Positions 34,341 through 36,307 of a stretch of 36,307 nt of DNA are shown here, piece by piece. The DNA lies in the NCBI GenBank assembly GCA_017408735.1, contig JAFQUB010000003.1, forward strand, positions 1 through 36,307, read 5' to 3'. The translations under genes were made by a program, and so were the position numbers. Position 1 is the stretch's first letter, and the number at the start of each line of letters is the position of its first letter. The notes below the pieces were generated by a model, which saw nothing but the letters and a program-made list of their open reading frames with translations, was not told the origin of the DNA and ran no database searches. This DNA comes from Lachnospiraceae bacterium (GTDB lineage Bacteria > Bacillota > Clostridia > Lachnospirales > Lachnospiraceae).

Positions 34341-35141
34341 ATGGGAAAACTTAATGTTGATGGTACAGAGATACAAGTATTACAAATTGAAGAAGATGAT
34401 TATATTTCTTTAACTGATATGGTCCGAAAAATTGATAATGGACCAGCATTGATTGAGAAATGGCTTAGGAACAAAAATACAATAGAATTTCTTGGCATTT
34501 GGGAAGAAATGTATAATGAGGATTTTGATACTAATGCATATGATGAAATAATGCAGGAGGCCGGACTTAATCGTTTTATTATGTCTGTAAAACAGTGGGT
34601 AACAAGAACCAACTCTAAAGGTATTGTGGCTAAGGCTGGCAGATATGGTGGAACATATGCTTATAAGGATATTGCATTTGAATTTGCAAGCTGGGTGTCT
34701 CCGCAATTTAAACTTTATCTGATTAAGGAATTTGAACGATTAAAAAAAGAAGAACAGGCATTATTGGGATGGAGTGCAAAAAGAGAACTTGCAAAAATCA
34801 ATTACCGTATACATACAGATGCTATAAAAACAAATTTGATTCCGACAGAACTTACGGCACAGCAAACATCCATTATATATGCATCTGAGGCAGATGTGTT
34901 AAACATGGCATTGTTTGGAATGACAGCAAAACAATGGCGTGAGAATAACCCTGACAAAAAGGGAAATATAAGGGATTATGCGAGTATTACTGAATTAATC
35001 TGTCTTTCAAATATGGAAAATATCAATGCAGTATTAATTGAGGATGGATTAAGTCAGAAAGAGCGATTGATAAAGTTGAATAAGATTGCGATACATCAGA
35101 TGTCTATTTTAGAAATACAGACAACTACAGTACTAAAATAA
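34341..35141 (+). CDS. KilA-N domain protein
   Basis: 266 aa. The N-terminal ~135 residues are a KilA-N DNA-binding domain: DDYISLTDMVRKIDNGPALI, EKWLRNKNTIEFLGIWEEMY, GIVAKAGRYGGTYAYKDIAF and EFASWVSPQFKLYLIKEFER. The C-terminal part (YASEADVLNMALFGMTAKQW, NMENINAVLIEDGLSQKERL) is a helical region that often accompanies it. KilA-N proteins are typical of phages and mobile elements (antirepressor-like), but here no phage structural, integrase or repressor gene is adjacent, so it is an orphan. It is followed at once by a perfect palindrome that includes its stop codon. Confidence 0.9.
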   Translation: MGKLNVDGTEIQVLQIEEDDYISLTDMVRKIDNGPALIEKWLRNKNTIEFLGIWEEMYNEDFDTNAYDEIMQEAGLNRFIMSVKQWVTRTNSKGIVAKAGRYGGTYAYKDIAFEFASWVSPQFKLYLIKEFERLKKEEQALLGWSAKRELAKINYRIHTDAIKTNLIPTELTAQQTSIIYASEADVLNMALFGMTAKQWRENNPDKKGNIRDYASITELICLSNMENINAVLIEDGLSQKERLIKLNKIAIHQMSILEIQTTTVLK

Positions 35142-35176
35142 TTTTAATTCCCCCGAATTCGGGGGAATTAAAATTA
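35139..35176. repeat. Perfect 38-bp palindrome at the end of the KilA-N gene
   Basis: Every base of 35139-35157 is complementary to 35158-35176 with no spacer; the centre is CCCCCGAATTCGGGGG. It starts with the TAA stop of the KilA-N gene. There is no T-run after the GC-rich stem, so it does not look like an ordinary intrinsic terminator. Possibly a terminator working in both directions or a protein-binding site. Confidence 0.85.
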
Positions 35177-35409
35177 CAGAGGCATCGATTGACCTGAATG
35201 AGAATATATGTCGATAGAAGATTGTCATAACAGATAAAAGAAAAAGGTTTCTTTATTTTTGTAAAGCAGATTTCCCTTATAAACTATTGATAAGGGGAAA
35301 AATAAGGGAAAAGTGCAAAATACATAGATGCCCGTGGGCGAGAAAGCACGTAAATACTGGAAAGTTGATAAGATGCACGTATATATTCGAATTTGATGGA
35401 GTGAATGGT

Positions 35410-36168
35410 ATGAGTATAATACAAACTTTTTATGATAATTTAGCAACTCAATATGATAAATTATTTCTGGATTGGCAAGCTACAACCAAGGAGCAAGCAG
35501 AAATCCTAAATCGTATATTTCAAAATAATGGATTTGATAATACAGCCAAAATTCTTGACTGTGCTTGCGGAATTGGAACACAGGCTATCGGTATTGCGTC
35601 ACTTGGATATAATGTGACGGCGTCTGATTTAAGTGCAGGAGAACTTGTAGAAGCAGAAAAAAGAGCAAAAGCGAATAATGTAGATATTTGCTTTAAGCAG
35701 GCTAATTTTTGTGCGTTATCAGATACATTTACAGAAAAATTTGATATTGTTATGGCTATGGATAATGCACTACCACATATGCTAACAAGTAATGATTTAG
35801 AATCAGCAATCAAAAGCATTGTGAATCAGATTAAGAGAAATGGTATATTTGTTGCAAGTATTAGAGATTATGATAGTTTGCTGACGGAAAAACCACCATA
35901 TTCCCCGCCATATATACATAAAACCGACAAAGGGCAGAGAGTGTCATTTCAAACATGGGAGTGGAATAACGATAATTATAAACTTATTCAGTATATTGTT
36001 GATGATGAGGAATCATTGCAAGTTAGTAAATTTGAATGTGAATATAGAGCCACTCGCAGAGAAGAAATGACAAAATTATTACTTGCTTATGGATGTAGCA
36101 AAGTTGAGTGGAAGTTCTCAGAAGAAACAGGATTTTATCAGCCTGTTGTAGTGGCAAGAAAAGCGTAA
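35410..36168 (+). CDS. Class I SAM-dependent methyltransferase
   Basis: 252 aa from the ATG at 35410, which has GGAGTG 6 nt upstream; a 41-codon upstream extension has an unlikely composition. The start (TFYDNLATQYDKLFLDWQAT) and motif I (ILDCACGIGTQAIGIASLGY, about 47-66) match the glycine/sarcosine-methyltransferase-like group of small-molecule methyltransferases. Motif II acidic residue in VTASDLSAGELVEA, motif IV in FDIVMAMDNALPHM. The substrate is unknown. 35177-35409 between it and the palindrome holds nothing I can name beyond a 22-codon ATG frame at about 35330. Confidence 0.88.
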   Translation: MSIIQTFYDNLATQYDKLFLDWQATTKEQAEILNRIFQNNGFDNTAKILDCACGIGTQAIGIASLGYNVTASDLSAGELVEAEKRAKANNVDICFKQANFCALSDTFTEKFDIVMAMDNALPHMLTSNDLESAIKSIVNQIKRNGIFVASIRDYDSLLTEKPPYSPPYIHKTDKGQRVSFQTWEWNNDNYKLIQYIVDDEESLQVSKFECEYRATRREEMTKLLLAYGCSKVEWKFSEETGFYQPVVVARKA

Positions 36169-36183
36169 AATTGATTAGGTTAC

Positions 36184-36258
36184 AATCGCTGTTAGCGTAA
36201 ACGAAAAAGCAGATTACATATTGCCAGTATCTGCCCTTTCGTTTGCGCTAATAGCGAT
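36184..36258 (+). repeat. Long imperfect hairpin near the window end
   Basis: The 31-nt arms 36184-36214 and 36228-36258 pair throughout except two adjacent A-C mismatches; two further positions differ from a perfect DNA palindrome but become G-U pairs in a plus-strand RNA. Loop about 13 nt. No T-run beyond GATTTT at the end, so it may be the terminator of the methyltransferase gene or a mobile palindromic unit. Confidence 0.6.
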
Positions 36259-36307
36259 TTTGCCGAATTGAACAAAGTCGCGTCCGTGGAGCCATTGTGT
36301 ATGGAGT

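Noticed and set aside
35287..35409. 41-codon N-terminal extension of the last methyltransferase
   Set aside because: Cys/Arg/Lys-rich and unlike the family start; the ribosome site at 35398-35403 serves the ATG at 35410.

Overview
The window looks like chromosome from a spore-forming, low-GC Clostridia member, most likely Lachnospiraceae. That placement is inferred from ricT next to rsmI, spmA and spmB, two chemotaxis receptors, a LytTR regulator with a LiaF-like partner, a BIG2 secreted protein and the AT-rich style. No rRNA, tRNA, insertion sequence or CRISPR array was found.

Region 1 (1-2498) is housekeeping: ricT, a tRNA1(Val) methyltransferase gene and rsmI, overlapping or abutting. Region 2 (2499-5127) holds a LytTR/LiaF-like pair between two near-identical ~240 bp copies of an intergenic unit. 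Each copy has a promoter, a two-part hairpin, a 13-bp hairpin with a C-rich loop, and a terminator-like hairpin. Four of the five differences between the transcribed copies fall at paired positions and keep the pairing, including one exact compensatory pair, so I call it a duplicated small RNA. Beside copy 2 is a dense set of palindromes, including a perfect 25-bp inverted repeat.

Region 3 (5030-14087) carries a chemotaxis receptor (possibly coupled to a 33-codon ORF), a MATE exporter, spmA, a ZIP metal transporter bracketed by two small terminator-ended RNAs that share a 5' hairpin, a BIG2 secreted protein, a zinc-ribbon/TM2 protein and a second receptor. Region 4 (14088-19070) is a decayed peptide-modification locus: two radical SAM/SPASM genes broken by deletions and frameshifts, followed by an intact MacB-type ABC transporter. 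spmB appears only at 19548, so spmA and spmB, normally adjacent, are separated by about 10.5 kb.

Region 5 (20084-32736) is the most interesting protein-coding part. Two leftward genes (an acidic-repeat SH3 membrane protein and a membrane histidine-kinase-like ATPase) face a tightly spaced rightward set: a 595-aa protein with an NRYYTGKML N-terminus and an Ig-like end, a pseudokinase-like single-pass protein, a 525-aa three-pass protein, a MORN-repeat membrane protein, a TolC-like coiled-coil exported protein, a 915-aa coiled-coil/acidic protein with a copper-amine-oxidase-like end, and a 57-aa protein. I recognise no named system here. It reads as an undescribed cell-envelope assembly, possibly an accessory to a contractile or other secretion apparatus, but no sheath, tube or secretion ATPase gene is in the window.

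Region 6 (32775-36307) is an AT-rich accessory tail: an isoprenylcysteine-methyltransferase-like membrane protein, a membrane protein of unknown function, a KilA-N protein followed by a perfect 38-bp palindrome, a SAM methyltransferase, and a long imperfect hairpin.
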